The notes below the pieces were generated by a model. It was not told the origin of the DNA, did not search any database, and saw nothing but the letters and a program-made list of their open reading frames with translations. Positions 1-9,829 of a stretch of DNA of 64,000 bases are shown here, one piece after another (positions within the stretch are counted from its first letter, which is position 1; the number at the start of each line of letters is the position of its first letter). Origin of the DNA: Coriobacteriaceae bacterium AM100-PB1-1D-6A. Its GTDB lineage: Bacteria; Actinomycetota; Coriobacteriia; Coriobacteriales; Coriobacteriaceae. The translations under genes and the position numbers were made by a program. The stretch covers positions 1-64,000 of the forward strand of contig JAQDNC010000008.1 of assembly GCA_027660625.1 (NCBI GenBank), read 5' to 3'.

Positions 1-63
1 ATAGCGGGTGGTTTCTGATGCGGCGCGCTGCGCGCCCCGCACAGGCTAAAGCCTGTAAACGGC

Positions 64-102
64 AAAGTCCCCGTCGAGCACACGCCCGGCGGGGACTTTT
101 TC
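64..102 (+). terminator. Rho-independent terminator of a gene to the left of the window
   Basis: Inverted repeat AAAGTCCCC (64-72) and GGGGACTTT (91-99), followed by a short T-run on the + strand. It probably ends a gene lying left of the window. Positions 1-18 could be the last codons of that gene, with a TGA at 16-18, but too little is visible to call it. Confidence 0.6.
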
Positions 103-117
103 TATGCCGGCCAACCC

Positions 118-152
118 ATCACCACAAAGGGGGCAGGTGCCTTTATGGTGAT
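118..152. repeat. Dispersed ACCACCACAAAGG-type palindrome
   Basis: Imperfect palindrome with arms ATCACCACAAAGG (118-130) and CCTTTATGGTGAT (140-152) around a GGGGCAGGTG core. It belongs to a family of intergenic palindromes that recurs at 7184, 9830, 11441 and 55569. REP-like by structure; no transposase gene is visible in this window. Confidence 0.7.
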
Positions 153-175
153 CTGGGGTCTGGTCGGTCGTTTTG

Positions 176-391
176 TCTCGATCTGTAACAGTTAGAGCCT
201 GTTGAGCCTTGTAGTTGTTACAGATCAAGATATTGTGCGAACATCCGCCTGTTCATCTCGATCTGTAACAGTTAGAGGCCAAATTCCTCGCTACATGTTA
301 CAGATCGAGACGTTAGGTTGGCGGCCATTCGGTTCATCTAAATCTGTAACATCTGGGGCCGTTTTGGGCAGCCAGGTGTTACAGGTTGAGA
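176..391. repeat. Array of three 55-nt hairpins with an 80-81-bp period
   Basis: Three units at 176-230, 256-310 and 337-391. Each has 15-nt arms of the form TCTCGATCTGTAACA and TGTTACAGATCGAGA around a loop of about 25 nt, and the units are separated by 25-26 nt. Unit starts are 80 and 81 bp apart. The same element, in two units, lies behind the other surface-protein gene at 7243-7378. It fills most of the gene-free stretch 1-428 and lies directly 3' of the surface-protein gene that ends at 429. Confidence 0.85.
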
Positions 392-428
392 TTTTGCCGA
401 AGCCGCGGATAGGCACCGCCACCCAACC

Positions 429-3400
429 CTAGCGCTTGCGGCGCTTGGTCGCAGCGATGCCTGCCGCAGCAACAGTTGCGCCGGCGATGCCCAGGGCGGC
501 GACCGTCATCGCGGCGAAGTCACCCGTGCTGGCGAGCTCCGCGCCGCCGGACTTCTTGCCGTTCTTGCCCTTACCCTTGGACTTGTCCGTCGCCACCGTT
601 GTCGTCGTCGAAGTCGAACCACCCGCAGGAACCCCGATACCGCCAGAGCCATCCGCACCGCCACCCTGCTCGCCGCCGCCAGGCGTCGGCTTGGGTTCCG
701 GCTTGGGCTCGGGCTCCGGCGCGGGCTCCGGCTCGGGATCGGGTGTCGCCTCATCGGTCACCGTAATCGTAATGTTCAAGCGCTCCGAATACTCGCTATA
801 CGACATGCCGGGACGCTGCGCCGCAATGCGCACATACATATTGCTATCGAGCGCAATAGGCTCGGTGTACTTTACGCGGCCTTCGTCACGGCAGGGGCAG
901 GTGTCGTTGGTGGTGTACCAAATCGTCGTGCCATCCTCGGCCGAAAGCTCCAGCTTCGTACCCTTGGGCACCGTAATGTAGTTCTCCTTGGGCGACCATG
1001 CACCAAACGTCGTCGCACCAATCGTCGCCACCGGTCGCGCCGGTCGCACTGCCTCGGCAGACACGCGCACGTCGACCTGCTTGGACAGCGCCGTGCCGTC
1101 CACCGCCGCCGTCAACGTCGTCAAACCGGGCAGAGCACCATGCAGCACAAACGTCGCCGCGCCGTCCTCGCCCGTCACGGCTTGGGTGGCATCGACAGAG
1201 CAGATAGCCGAGGACTCCAGCCCAACACTAACCTTGGCGCCCGCAAACGGCTTGCCCGCCTTATCGGTCACGTGCGCCACCAGCTCAAAGTCACTGCCCT
1301 CAAGCATGGTCACGGCCTGCTCCACGTTGAGCCTGAGCTTGTCGGCACGAACGCCCACGGCAAGCTCCCCGCTTGCCCAGCGCGACATGGCCGTACCGGC
1401 GTAGTTGCGAGCACCGTCGAGCTCAAACGCCACCGTCGAGCCCGCCTCACGCGCATCGGCATAGCGAATACGCAGCACGCGCGACAGCGGCTTGCCATTG
1501 GGATCGTCCTGCTTGTCGAGCCACGTATACGTCACGTCACCCAAGCCCTGCGCGCACAATGCGACCAGGGCATCGTCGCTCGCATCCATATACTGCGCAA
1601 ACTCAACCTCGACGCAATCGGTATAGGCATGGGCCGAAGCCACCTCGGGCGCCGCCGTCGGCACCAAACCAATGTTCACCTCAGTCTGAATCGGCGGCAC
1701 GCGCAGCCAAGCCGAACGCGCCTCCTCATACCCGTCCTTGGTCACGCGCACCTGATACCAGCCGGTCGGCGTATTCCAGTTGTACGCACCGTCCGCACCC
1801 GTTGCAAGTGGATTGTCCTGTTCATACTCCTCGGCATCCCAACGCACGGCATTGGTACCGGTCGCATCGTCGGCGCTCCACAGCTCAACCGTCGCGCCTT
1901 CAACCGTATTGGACAGCAGACCCTCGTACACCACGCCCGCAGGGTCGGGTGCCGCCTTGGCAGCCACATTGCGATAACGCGCCTCAAAGATCGACTGCAT
2001 CTTCTCGTCCGAGATCAAGCCGTCCTTGTTGGCCTTGTAGACCTCGGCATCGGTCAGCTCGCCCCAGTTGACCGTAATACGATTCTGGCACGCGCGCTCC
2101 ACCTGCTCGCAGGCAACATCGTAGGCGCATTCGGCATTGGTCAGCTTAATCGCGCGCTCCGAACCTACGCTGGTCGAAGCCGCGTCATAGGCAGCGCCCA
2201 CCACAGTACCCGCCGAACCGGCCGTCAGCACGCCGGCGATTGTCATAATGGAGCCCACCGCCACATCGGTGCTGTCGTGGCAGAGCTGGCGATACAGCAG
2301 ATCCTCAAACGCACGCGCCTTCTCCATGGCGTCGCGCAGCGCGTAAATGCACTTCCAGTCGTCCTCGGTCTTTTCGGGCTTGGCAAGCAAGCGCGTATGC
2401 TGAAGCTCATAGCCCTCGCGCTCGCCCTTCACCTTCTGCATACGGACGTTCACGTTCTCCCAGTTCTTGCTGGCATCGTTCACGCCGTAAATGCCGGTAA
2501 AGATGCCGATGCCCTGGGTCGCCGCGGGAAACGCCTGGCCGGCCGCCTTCCACGCATCGGTCTTAAAGACCTGGCCGAACATCTCGCACTCGATCTTATA
2601 GCTCTTGAGTGAGCGAATCGTGCGGATGAGCTTCATATGGGCGCTCACGTCGCCGTTGCGCTTCCAAGCCATAAGCCAGCCGCGAATCGTAGAGTTATTG
2701 AGGCTATGGACCACATTCCAGTTGTCGTACAGGTTGTCCAGAATGTCGCACTGCATGGCGATCGAGTTAAACAGAAGCGCCTGGTTCTTGTTGTTATTGG
2801 AGTTCTCGATAAACTCCGACTCGATATAGGCCGTCTGCTCGCCATCGGGCGCGGCGACTTTAAAGCCCTTGACGGTATCGTCGTCAGCCGCCTTGTAGCT
2901 CAGCGAGCTGCCGAGCGCCTGGCCCAAATCGTTAAACCCGCTCGTCGACTGGCCGTTGTACTCGCTGGCCTTAATGCCCGCACACTTGTTGAGCGCCGCA
3001 GCGGTTGCGTCATTCCAGCTTCCATATTGGTTGAGCTGGCCGATACCCATCGACTGGCCCACCAGATCCTCGGCCTGCTGGGCAATAAACTCCGCTCGCG
3101 ATGCATGGTCAACAAGCTCCTTGAGCGCCGCCGCGTCCGCTGCGTCCGCGCCCTGGGCCGCCGCAAGTTCCTGATACCAATCCTCGCTGGTACCATAAGC
3201 ATCCTCAAAGATCATCTTGTCCACATTGACGCCGTAGCTGTCGCCCTGCTTGGTCAGCAGCGCCGACGAGCCGCCAACCGCAGCCTTGAGCTCGGCGGCA
3301 AACTGCGCCGCCTCGTCGTTGCCAGCATCATCACCCTCGCCGTCGCTGGCGGCAGGGGCGCGACGAGCCTTACGGACAGCTCCACCTTGGGCTTCGCCCT

Positions 3401-6400
3401 CCTTGCTGGCTTCGTCCTCTTTACCGTCCTTGTCCTCCTCGGCAAACGCATCGGCGACCATCTGGTCAATCGCATCGTTAAAGGCCTCGTCGACATCATT
3501 AAACGAGTTATCCATCATATACTCGTGCCACTGCTGCACGGCATTCGAGAACTCCTGCTGGCGCTCCTCGGCCGCAGCGGAATGCTTTTTGGCCGAAGCG
3601 TTGGCGTCAAAACTCAGCATGGTCATAAGCTGAGCATTGGAGATGCGGTAGGTCTGCGGCATAAAGATTTGCTCAAAGTTACCGCAGTTCACATAGGTCG
3701 AGTCATTCGCCTTGTTAAACTCGTCGAGCAGCTTAAGGTAGCCCTCGTCCACATACTCCGCCACATAGCGCACACGGGTGCCCTCGCGCGACTTTTGAGT
3801 CAGAGGAATCGTCACCGTCTTGCCATCCACGCAGTCCACGTACAGGTCGAGCGTGTCGGCGGCCTCTTCGTTTCCCACCTCGAGCGTGATATCAAAGGTC
3901 CAGTAGGCGCTCTTCTTTTGTGGTAGATGATGGAAGGTCCACAGGCTCTTGCCGGTGTCCTTGCCGTCCTTGACCAAGTTTTGCGTACCGCCACGATACG
4001 TCACATCAAAGTTCCAGACCGAAGCGCCCGGAACATAGCGCACATAGTTGCGAGCCGTCACCCCTGCGGCAGCGGCGGCAACATCGGTCGAGCCCACGCG
4101 CGCCTCGAGCGTCACACGCTCGGCGGCAAGCGTATCCTGCGGCAGGTCGTATTCAATCTTGGCACGGCCGAGTTTATTGGTCTTGTCGGTGTACTTTGCA
4201 GCCGAGGCGCCCGTCCCCACGGTGAGCTGCACGCTCTTGCCCGGTGCTGCATAAACGTAGGCCACATTGCCCAGCAGGCTGTGAACGTCGGTGTTGTCGA
4301 CCTCGATGCGCGATCCGCTAACCTCGAGTGTGGTGCTTCCCAGCGGCAATGTCACCTCGCCCAGCGTAATAAGCGGCAAGATGGCATAGATGCCTGCGGT
4401 CTTAGGCTTAAAGCGCACAAACACATCGGCGCCCATGCCCTTCTTCATATTGAGAACGAGGTTGTCGCCCTCCCAAGTTGTGCCAGCCCACATGGCATCG
4501 GAGCTGGCGCCGGCTTCGCGAGCGCCTGCGGACACATCCTCGACGGCATCCTTGGCCAGCGGAATCTCAATCTTGGCAGCCTGGCTGTCCTTGAGCTCGT
4601 AATGAATGCGCAGCTCGGTCTCCACGCCAACGACCGCGGACGAATCAGCGATAACCGAGCCCGCCGTCAGCCCACGCTCGGCACGATACGTCTCCACGTC
4701 AAACGTGGGGACGTCGAGCGTCACGTCGAGCTGTTTGCCGTCCTCAATCATCACCTGCTTTTGCGCGATATGCTTACCCACGGTCAGCCCTAGGCGGCTA
4801 AACGTGGAATAGCTCGTCGCTTGGATGTCGTAGCTCGTCTTGTTAAAGGCGACGATGGTGTACGAACCGGCCTTAAGGCGCGGCGTCTCGGCCTTCATGA
4901 TAGGCGTGGTGCCATCGTCTTCGTAACCCATCAAATAGGTGACACCGTCGGCAACTAGCTTGCCGTCGGACGTACGGAACACCAGCACGCGGTTGGCGCC
5001 CTGGTAGTCGCCCTTGGTCGTGACCGTCGCCGTACCCCAAGGCTTCAAGTCGATATCGACCTTGCCGGCCGAAGGCTTCACCGTCGCCGTCGCCCCACCC
5101 AGCCTGAGGCTGTCTTTGGGCTCGAGCGTTATCTCCAGATCCTGGTCCGCGTCGGCAATGGCCTGCGACACCACGAGCGCTGTGCCCTGGATACGGAAGT
5201 CGTTTTCTTTGTCGCCCCTGGCAGGCTTAAGCGTCTTGCCGCCGCTCTTCACCGTTAGATCGATGTTATCGAGACTATCGAGCTCAATGCGTTCGGTCTT
5301 ATCCTGGCCCACAATCGGTTCAAGATAGCCCACGTTGAGCTCAATCGCGCGCGAGGCCGGAATCTTGGTAAAGTCCTCCGCCTTAATCTCTCCGATATTC
5401 CATGTGCCCGTCATCTGGTCGCCCGGGCGCGCCAGCACCATGTCATAGTAACCGCTGAGCGAAATGCGCAGGGTGGCTGCTGTCTTGGAGAGAGCGTCCG
5501 CTGTAAAGCTGCCGTCATCACCAACCGCCAGCGGCGCGGACTGCCCCGCCTGCACGAGTGTAGCCGTCGCGCTCTGGGGAAGTTTGCCCGTCACCTGGGC
5601 CGACTCGCCCATCCACTCAAACGTGTAGGCAGGCTTCGAGGAATCGACGGAGTCCTTGCGATCGGCCACGGCATCGGCAAGCTTTTTGACCATCGAGGGG
5701 TTGCCAGCCGAATCGGTCGCATAGGCATAGATGGTCTGGCCTTCACTAAAGGGAATCGCATACGTTACGCCATCGATTGTCACGCGCTCATTATAGTCGC
5801 CCGGATAGCCCGCCTCACCAAACTGAAGATCGGGGTTCATCACGCGCAGGGCAACGGCATTATGGTTCGTCTCGTTTCCGTATCTCGTGTTCTCAAAAGC
5901 TCTCCACTCTATCATTTCCACGCTTTTGGGTAGCACAATCTCTTTGCCGGCAATCGCAGGATCAAGAGAGGCGAACGCGTGCGCTCCGATATATTTAACG
6001 CCGTCGCTGATCGTCACCGACGACACAAAGGAGCACCCGTCAAAGGCATGTTGCTCAATCCGCTCCACCGTGCCCGGCACATCGACCTGCGTAAAGGTGA
6101 GTACCGTTGTGTCCGAGACATAGAACTGTGGCACGCCGCAATAGGCGAATGCAAGATAGTCGATAGTTTTGACCGAAGGCGGCAGCGTTGCCACCACATT
6201 GTCGTCAAGTTGTTCACATTCCTTAAAGGCCTGCTCGGGAATCGTGGTAAAGGCCGCGTTGTTGGGCCAGGTTACCGTTTGGAGCGTCTTGCTTTTGTAG
6301 AATGCATAGCTCTTGAGCTCCTCGACCGAATCGGGCAGTGCGATCTCTTTGATGCTGCTGCCGCCCAAGCCTCCAACCGAGCGGACATGCGAATTAGGGG

Positions 6401-7079
6401 CGAAGGTGATCGATGTGAGCGCAGCGCTTCCCATACCCGTAAGGCTTACGACATTTTTGTCGTCGATGGTCGAGGGCACCTCCAACGTGGTAATGCCCGC
6501 GTCGCCATACTCGATAGAAATTTCGTTGGTGAGGCTATCAATCGAGAAGTAGTACTGCGCGGGGGTCTGCTCGTCGGCCACGTAGCCATCGTCGTATTCG
6601 TCCTTTACGCCCGTGGCGCCCTTCGAGGTTGCCCAGAGTTCAAGTTCCTCGTTCCAGGTCGCCTCGGTGCCGGAAGCCTCCTCTTGCTTTTGCTGCTCGG
6701 CGAGCTCCTTGCCCTCGACAAGATCGGTGGCAAGCGTACCCGCAGGTGTGCTCTCGGTCTGTCCGGCGCCCGTCAGGCCCGCCGCCGATGCAATCTCGGA
6801 GTCCGGGGGCGCAGGGGCGTCACCGGCATCGAGCGCTGTGGGGTCGGCAGCGCCGGCATCGGGCGCGGGGTCGGCGGAAGCAGAGTCTGACATTTGGGCG
6901 TCAGCCGAATCGGCGGGAGCAGCGTTGGCTGCTTGGCCGTTATCCGTCTGCACAAAAGTGCCGTCGGTGGTGAGGGTCTCGGCAAACGCGCCCGCGGGCA
7001 ACGAACCCGTCACCATGGTGAGGGTCACAGCGGCAACGGTCAGGCAGCGGCAAAGCGCTCGAACAGTGGTCCACCTCAT
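429..7079 (-). CDS. Very large wall-anchored surface protein with BspA-type leucine-rich repeats
   Basis: A 2216-residue secreted protein. The start is the ATG at 7079, preceded by AGGAAAGGA; an in-frame extension to 7103 has no ribosome binding site. Residues 1-34 are a signal peptide (hydrophobic VAAVTLTMVTGSLPAGAFA), followed by an Ala/Asp/Ser-rich stretch. Residues about 180-410 carry BspA/LRR_5-like repeats. A long middle part is unassigned. Further on come a carboxypeptidase-regulatory-like fold (about 1706-1796), a Big_1-like Ig domain (about 1916-2010) and a chitobiase-C-like domain (about 2016-2100), then a Pro/Glu repeat spacer and the sorting signal LASTGD (about 2183) with a hydrophobic helix and KRRKR tail. 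The likely role is adhesion or host binding, inferred from architecture only. Its sorting signal and flanks match those of the next gene. Confidence 0.85.
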   Translation of the reverse strand: MRWTTVRALCRCLTVAAVTLTMVTGSLPAGAFAETLTTDGTFVQTDNGQAANAAPADSADAQMSDSASADPAPDAGAADPTALDAGDAPAPPDSEIASAAGLTGAGQTESTPAGTLATDLVEGKELAEQQKQEEASGTEATWNEELELWATSKGATGVKDEYDDGYVADEQTPAQYYFSIDSLTNEISIEYGDAGITTLEVPSTIDDKNVVSLTGMGSAALTSITFAPNSHVRSVGGLGGSSIKEIALPDSVEELKSYAFYKSKTLQTVTWPNNAAFTTIPEQAFKECEQLDDNVVATLPPSVKTIDYLAFAYCGVPQFYVSDTTVLTFTQVDVPGTVERIEQHAFDGCSFVSSVTISDGVKYIGAHAFASLDPAIAGKEIVLPKSVEMIEWRAFENTRYGNETNHNAVALRVMNPDLQFGEAGYPGDYNERVTIDGVTYAIPFSEGQTIYAYATDSAGNPSMVKKLADAVADRKDSVDSSKPAYTFEWMGESAQVTGKLPQSATATLVQAGQSAPLAVGDDGSFTADALSKTAATLRISLSGYYDMVLARPGDQMTGTWNIGEIKAEDFTKIPASRAIELNVGYLEPIVGQDKTERIELDSLDNIDLTVKSGGKTLKPARGDKENDFRIQGTALVVSQAIADADQDLEITLEPKDSLRLGGATATVKPSAGKVDIDLKPWGTATVTTKGDYQGANRVLVFRTSDGKLVADGVTYLMGYEDDGTTPIMKAETPRLKAGSYTIVAFNKTSYDIQATSYSTFSRLGLTVGKHIAQKQVMIEDGKQLDVTLDVPTFDVETYRAERGLTAGSVIADSSAVVGVETELRIHYELKDSQAAKIEIPLAKDAVEDVSAGAREAGASSDAMWAGTTWEGDNLVLNMKKGMGADVFVRFKPKTAGIYAILPLITLGEVTLPLGSTTLEVSGSRIEVDNTDVHSLLGNVAYVYAAPGKSVQLTVGTGASAAKYTDKTNKLGRAKIEYDLPQDTLAAERVTLEARVGSTDVAAAAAGVTARNYVRYVPGASVWNFDVTYRGGTQNLVKDGKDTGKSLWTFHHLPQKKSAYWTFDITLEVGNEEAADTLDLYVDCVDGKTVTIPLTQKSREGTRVRYVAEYVDEGYLKLLDEFNKANDSTYVNCGNFEQIFMPQTYRISNAQLMTMLSFDANASAKKHSAAAEERQQEFSNAVQQWHEYMMDNSFNDVDEAFNDAIDQMVADAFAEEDKDGKEDEASKEGEAQGGAVRKARRAPAASDGEGDDAGNDEAAQFAAELKAAVGGSSALLTKQGDSYGVNVDKMIFEDAYGTSEDWYQELAAAQGADAADAAALKELVDHASRAEFIAQQAEDLVGQSMGIGQLNQYGSWNDATAAALNKCAGIKASEYNGQSTSGFNDLGQALGSSLSYKAADDDTVKGFKVAAPDGEQTAYIESEFIENSNNNKNQALLFNSIAMQCDILDNLYDNWNVVHSLNNSTIRGWLMAWKRNGDVSAHMKLIRTIRSLKSYKIECEMFGQVFKTDAWKAAGQAFPAATQGIGIFTGIYGVNDASKNWENVNVRMQKVKGEREGYELQHTRLLAKPEKTEDDWKCIYALRDAMEKARAFEDLLYRQLCHDSTDVAVGSIMTIAGVLTAGSAGTVVGAAYDAASTSVGSERAIKLTNAECAYDVACEQVERACQNRITVNWGELTDAEVYKANKDGLISDEKMQSIFEARYRNVAAKAAPDPAGVVYEGLLSNTVEGATVELWSADDATGTNAVRWDAEEYEQDNPLATGADGAYNWNTPTGWYQVRVTKDGYEEARSAWLRVPPIQTEVNIGLVPTAAPEVASAHAYTDCVEVEFAQYMDASDDALVALCAQGLGDVTYTWLDKQDDPNGKPLSRVLRIRYADAREAGSTVAFELDGARNYAGTAMSRWASGELAVGVRADKLRLNVEQAVTMLEGSDFELVAHVTDKAGKPFAGAKVSVGLESSAICSVDATQAVTGEDGAATFVLHGALPGLTTLTAAVDGTALSKQVDVRVSAEAVRPARPVATIGATTFGAWSPKENYITVPKGTKLELSAEDGTTIWYTTNDTCPCRDEGRVKYTEPIALDSNMYVRIAAQRPGMSYSEYSERLNITITVTDEATPDPEPEPAPEPEPKPEPKPTPGGGEQGGGADGSGGIGVPAGGSTSTTTTVATDKSKGKGKNGKKSGGAELASTGDFAAMTVAALGIAGATVAAAGIAATKRRKR

Positions 7080-7140
7080 GGTCGTTCCTTTCCTGCAAAC
7101 CAAAAGTTATCCAGCGTAATCGTCGTCCAAAAACAAAGCG

Positions 7141-7181
7141 AACGGTAGGTTCATATATACGAACCTACCGTTCTACCTGCG
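7141..7181 (-). promoter_or_regulatory. Operator-like palindrome upstream of surface-protein gene 1
   Basis: Perfect 12-bp arms AACGGTAGGTTC (7141-7152) and GAACCTACCGTT (7161-7172) with an 8-nt spacer, followed four bases after GAACCTA by TCTACCTGCG (7172-7181). It lies about 60-100 nt upstream of the ATG at 7079. The same layout, TAGGTTC-N8-GAACCTA-N4-TCTACCTGCG, recurs at 9903-9938 upstream of the second surface-protein gene. That the sites are bound by a regulator is inferred. Confidence 0.7.
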
Positions 7182-7183
7182 CA

Positions 7184-7220
7184 AACCACCACAAAAGGGA
7201 CAGGCGCCTTTGTGGCGGTT
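7184..7220. repeat. Dispersed ACCACCACAAAGG-type palindrome
   Basis: Arms AACCACCACAAAAGG (7184-7198) and CCTTTGTGGCGGTT (7207-7220) around a GACAGGCG core. Same family as the elements at 118 and 9830. It sits between the hairpin array and the operator-like palindrome. Confidence 0.7.
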
Positions 7221-7242
7221 CTGGACTTGGCCGGCCAGTTTG

Positions 7243-7378
7243 TCTCGATCTGTAACAGTTAGAGGTCAAATTCCCCGCTTGGTGTTACAGATCGAGACAT
7301 TAGATTGGCGGCCATTCGGTTCATCTCAATCTGTAACATCTAGAGCCGTTTTGGGCAGTTTGGTGTTACAGATTGAGA
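7243..7378. repeat. Array of two 55-nt hairpins with an 81-bp period
   Basis: Units at 7243-7297 and 7324-7378, each with 15-bp perfect arms (TCTCGATCTGTAACA or TCTCAATCTGTAACA plus the reverse complement). The 26-nt spacer between them is nearly identical to the spacer at 311-336. It lies just 3' of the surface-protein gene ending at 7416. With the element at 7184 and the operator at 7141 it fills the gene-free stretch 7080-7415. Confidence 0.85.
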
Positions 7379-7415
7379 TTTTGCTGAGGCCGAGAACGAG
7401 AGCCGTCACCCAGCT

Positions 7416-9803
7416 CTAATGCTTGCGGCGCTTGGTCGCGGCGAGGCCGGCGGCGGCTACGGTTGCGCCGGCGACGCCTAGGGCGGCGACCGTCATCGCG
7501 GTGGTATCCCCCGTGGTAGCCAGGACAGCATCGCCCTTCTTGGCCTGCGTGGTTTTCTCAACAGTCTTGGTCGTGGCGGTTGTCGTGGCCGGCTTGGCCG
7601 CGGGCTTCACCTCGGGCTTGGTCTCAGGCTTAACCTCAGGCTGCGGCGTCGGCTTGGGATCCGGCGTAGGCTGCGGATCGGGGGTCGGCGTGGCTTCGGG
7701 CGTAAACGTCAAATCGGTGTTGAGCCACAGGGTGTAGATCCAGCCGCTCTCGGGATCAACTACACTCGCTTCGCCCACCTGGTAGCCGCACTCCTGACCG
7801 TTGATCACCAGCTTGGTGTCGGGCGTGAAGTAGAAGCCGCGCGCGGGCTTGAGGTAGATACCGTAGCGATAGGCCACGCCGGGCTTAAAGGCGTCGATGT
7901 GGTTCGTGATGTTCTGATCCCAGAACTTCTGAGAGTTCACTTCGCTGCCATCGCTACCCGTCCAGAACTCACACTGAGGAAGGGAGTTGGAGCCCGTCGG
8001 AACATTCGCCGTAAAGACCGGCTTATCGCCAGCCTTGAAGGCGGTCGTAGCACCGTTGATCTCGATAACGTCGATGGCACGCCATTCGTCGATCGGCTGC
8101 TCGCACAGCATATTGTCAGCGTTTGGCGCGAAGACGCCGTTGACGGTCTTGATGTGGTGCGCCCAATGGCCGTTGACGTACATCATGCAGTCATTGCCCA
8201 CGGTATTGTCGCCCTTGAGCCTCAGCTCAACGGAATACATGTAGAACTTACCCTCTTCGAAGTGGTCAATCTTCTTCATGCCCGGCGCGTACTTTGCGGG
8301 GTCGGAATACCAGAAGGCAACGGGTACCGACTCCCCGGATTCCATATCGAGCTCCATTTCCTCCCAACACTCATAGGCGATCTCGTACTTGTCGGCATCG
8401 GCAGCGGGGACCGTCGCGGTCGCGCGCGGCGCCTCGCCGGGCGCGTAGTCGGTCTTCACGTCGTTGACGTTTAGATTCTCAAGAGCTTCGTTTTCCGACG
8501 AAGCAGGCATCGTGATTGTTTTAATGGCAGGGACATACAGGAATTCTCCGCTTAGACTCGACTTTACGGTTTCCCCGTTTACGGTAACAACGGTTTCATC
8601 GCTGAAGGAATATCCGTCTTTTGGCTTCAGCATAAGAGAATACACGTACTCTTTCCCGCTTTTAAACTTTGTAATAGTCGGCAGGGAACCATGTGAGCCG
8701 TTATCGGAATACCAGGCAGCAACGGGTTCGTTGTTTTCAAATTCCTGCCAGCATTCATAAGCGATTTCGTATTTATCTGCATCGTAGTTAGGGACACCTG
8801 CCGTCGCCTGCGGACCAGTATCCAGCTGCCAATTGAAGTTCGTATTCTGAACATTGGCAAAGGAGATGGATTCCGATTCTGATTCCACTGCCGGGATAAC
8901 AAGGCACGCCCTCTCGTAGACATGGGTGCGGGTGTAGTAGTCATCCCGGATCTCGTTAATAGTGGGTTTCCCGGTCGCCTCGGTGTCTCCTTTAAAGGCG
9001 TCGTCCGGATCACCGATGATGATATTCCCGGGCTCTGTACCCGTATACGTAAGCTTGGATCCATCATAGGTGGTCGTCATCTTGGACTTATTCTCCTTGT
9101 ACTCCGTAAAGTACTTCTGTTCCTCCTTCTGTCTCTGAATCTTGCTGATATCCAGGGTAAGCGTTGTTTTATTGCTCGCACCGTCATACGCCGCATGGAC
9201 GCTCAAGTCCCCCAGGCCGATAAAAGTCAAAGCGCTACCATCGAGAGCAGACTGGTCTCCATCTACAAGGGCAATCCCCTTCACATACTCAATCGTTTCT
9301 TCTTTCTTGATGTCGGTGTAATTGTTCCGCACCGTAATATTGACCCTAACGCCGCTGCCGCCAACAACATCGGTCACGCCACAGGGCATGATGGCGTCAT
9401 TCGCCGGCGTGGCGGCGTTGTCGCTGGGAGTATTTTGTTCAGCGGGTGCCGCATCGTTGGATTCATCGGTGGCGCCAGTCGGGGCCGTCTGCTGAGGCTC
9501 AGCGGTGGCTTGCGCCGCCGGAGCAGCATCGGTTGCAGGCGCGGTCGAAGCGGCTGGTGCGGTCGTTGCGGCCGCATCCTCCGCAACCGTCGGCGTCACC
9601 GGAGCCGCGGCAACCCCATCCGTCCCAGCGGCGGGATCGGCGCATTCCGTCGCCAGCGCCACGCTCGGCAGCAGCAACTGACCGACCATAAGCGCACACG
9701 CGCCGGCGCAAGCTATTTTGGCACCCACACAACGCCAAGTACCGTGAACCAGCGAGCAGGTGGACTCACGTTGAGCTTGCTTGTCAAAGTGACTTTCGTT
9801 CAT
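7416..9803 (-). CDS. Wall-anchored surface protein with three tandem beta-type repeats
   Basis: A 795-residue protein. The start is the ATG at 9803, with AAGGAGG in front; the in-frame extension to 9887 would run through a palindrome and is unlikely. A signal segment at about residues 28-52 ends in PSVALA, followed by an Ala/Thr/Pro-rich spacer. Three repeats of about 110 residues follow at about 334-444, 451-571 and 574-694; the first two share the phrase KYEIAYECW. Then come a Pro/Lys-rich wall-spanning stretch and the sorting signal LATTGD (about 762), a hydrophobic helix and KRRKH. The C-terminal 40 residues are nearly the same as in the previous gene. Bases about 8470-9350 are visibly lower in GC than the rest, which suggests a mosaic gene. 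I recognise no enzymatic domain; a ligand-binding surface role is an inference. Confidence 0.85.
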   Translation of the reverse strand: MNESHFDKQAQRESTCSLVHGTWRCVGAKIACAGACALMVGQLLLPSVALATECADPAAGTDGVAAAPVTPTVAEDAAATTAPAASTAPATDAAPAAQATAEPQQTAPTGATDESNDAAPAEQNTPSDNAATPANDAIMPCGVTDVVGGSGVRVNITVRNNYTDIKKEETIEYVKGIALVDGDQSALDGSALTFIGLGDLSVHAAYDGASNKTTLTLDISKIQRQKEEQKYFTEYKENKSKMTTTYDGSKLTYTGTEPGNIIIGDPDDAFKGDTEATGKPTINEIRDDYYTRTHVYERACLVIPAVESESESISFANVQNTNFNWQLDTGPQATAGVPNYDADKYEIAYECWQEFENNEPVAAWYSDNGSHGSLPTITKFKSGKEYVYSLMLKPKDGYSFSDETVVTVNGETVKSSLSGEFLYVPAIKTITMPASSENEALENLNVNDVKTDYAPGEAPRATATVPAADADKYEIAYECWEEMELDMESGESVPVAFWYSDPAKYAPGMKKIDHFEEGKFYMYSVELRLKGDNTVGNDCMMYVNGHWAHHIKTVNGVFAPNADNMLCEQPIDEWRAIDVIEINGATTAFKAGDKPVFTANVPTGSNSLPQCEFWTGSDGSEVNSQKFWDQNITNHIDAFKPGVAYRYGIYLKPARGFYFTPDTKLVINGQECGYQVGEASVVDPESGWIYTLWLNTDLTFTPEATPTPDPQPTPDPKPTPQPEVKPETKPEVKPAAKPATTTATTKTVEKTTQAKKGDAVLATTGDTTAMTVAALGVAGATVAAAGLAATKRRKH

Positions 9804-9829
9804 AACGGCCTCCTTGGTCGTAGGGACAT

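Noticed and set aside
176..391. CRISPR array
   Set aside because: The repeated unit is itself a 55-nt inverted repeat with variable loops, only three units exist, spacers are partly the same between loci, and no cas gene is present.
1140..3926. Long + strand frames opposite surface-protein gene 1
   Set aside because: They are shadows caused by third-position GC in the true minus-strand gene; composition is Arg/His-rich and no domain is visible.
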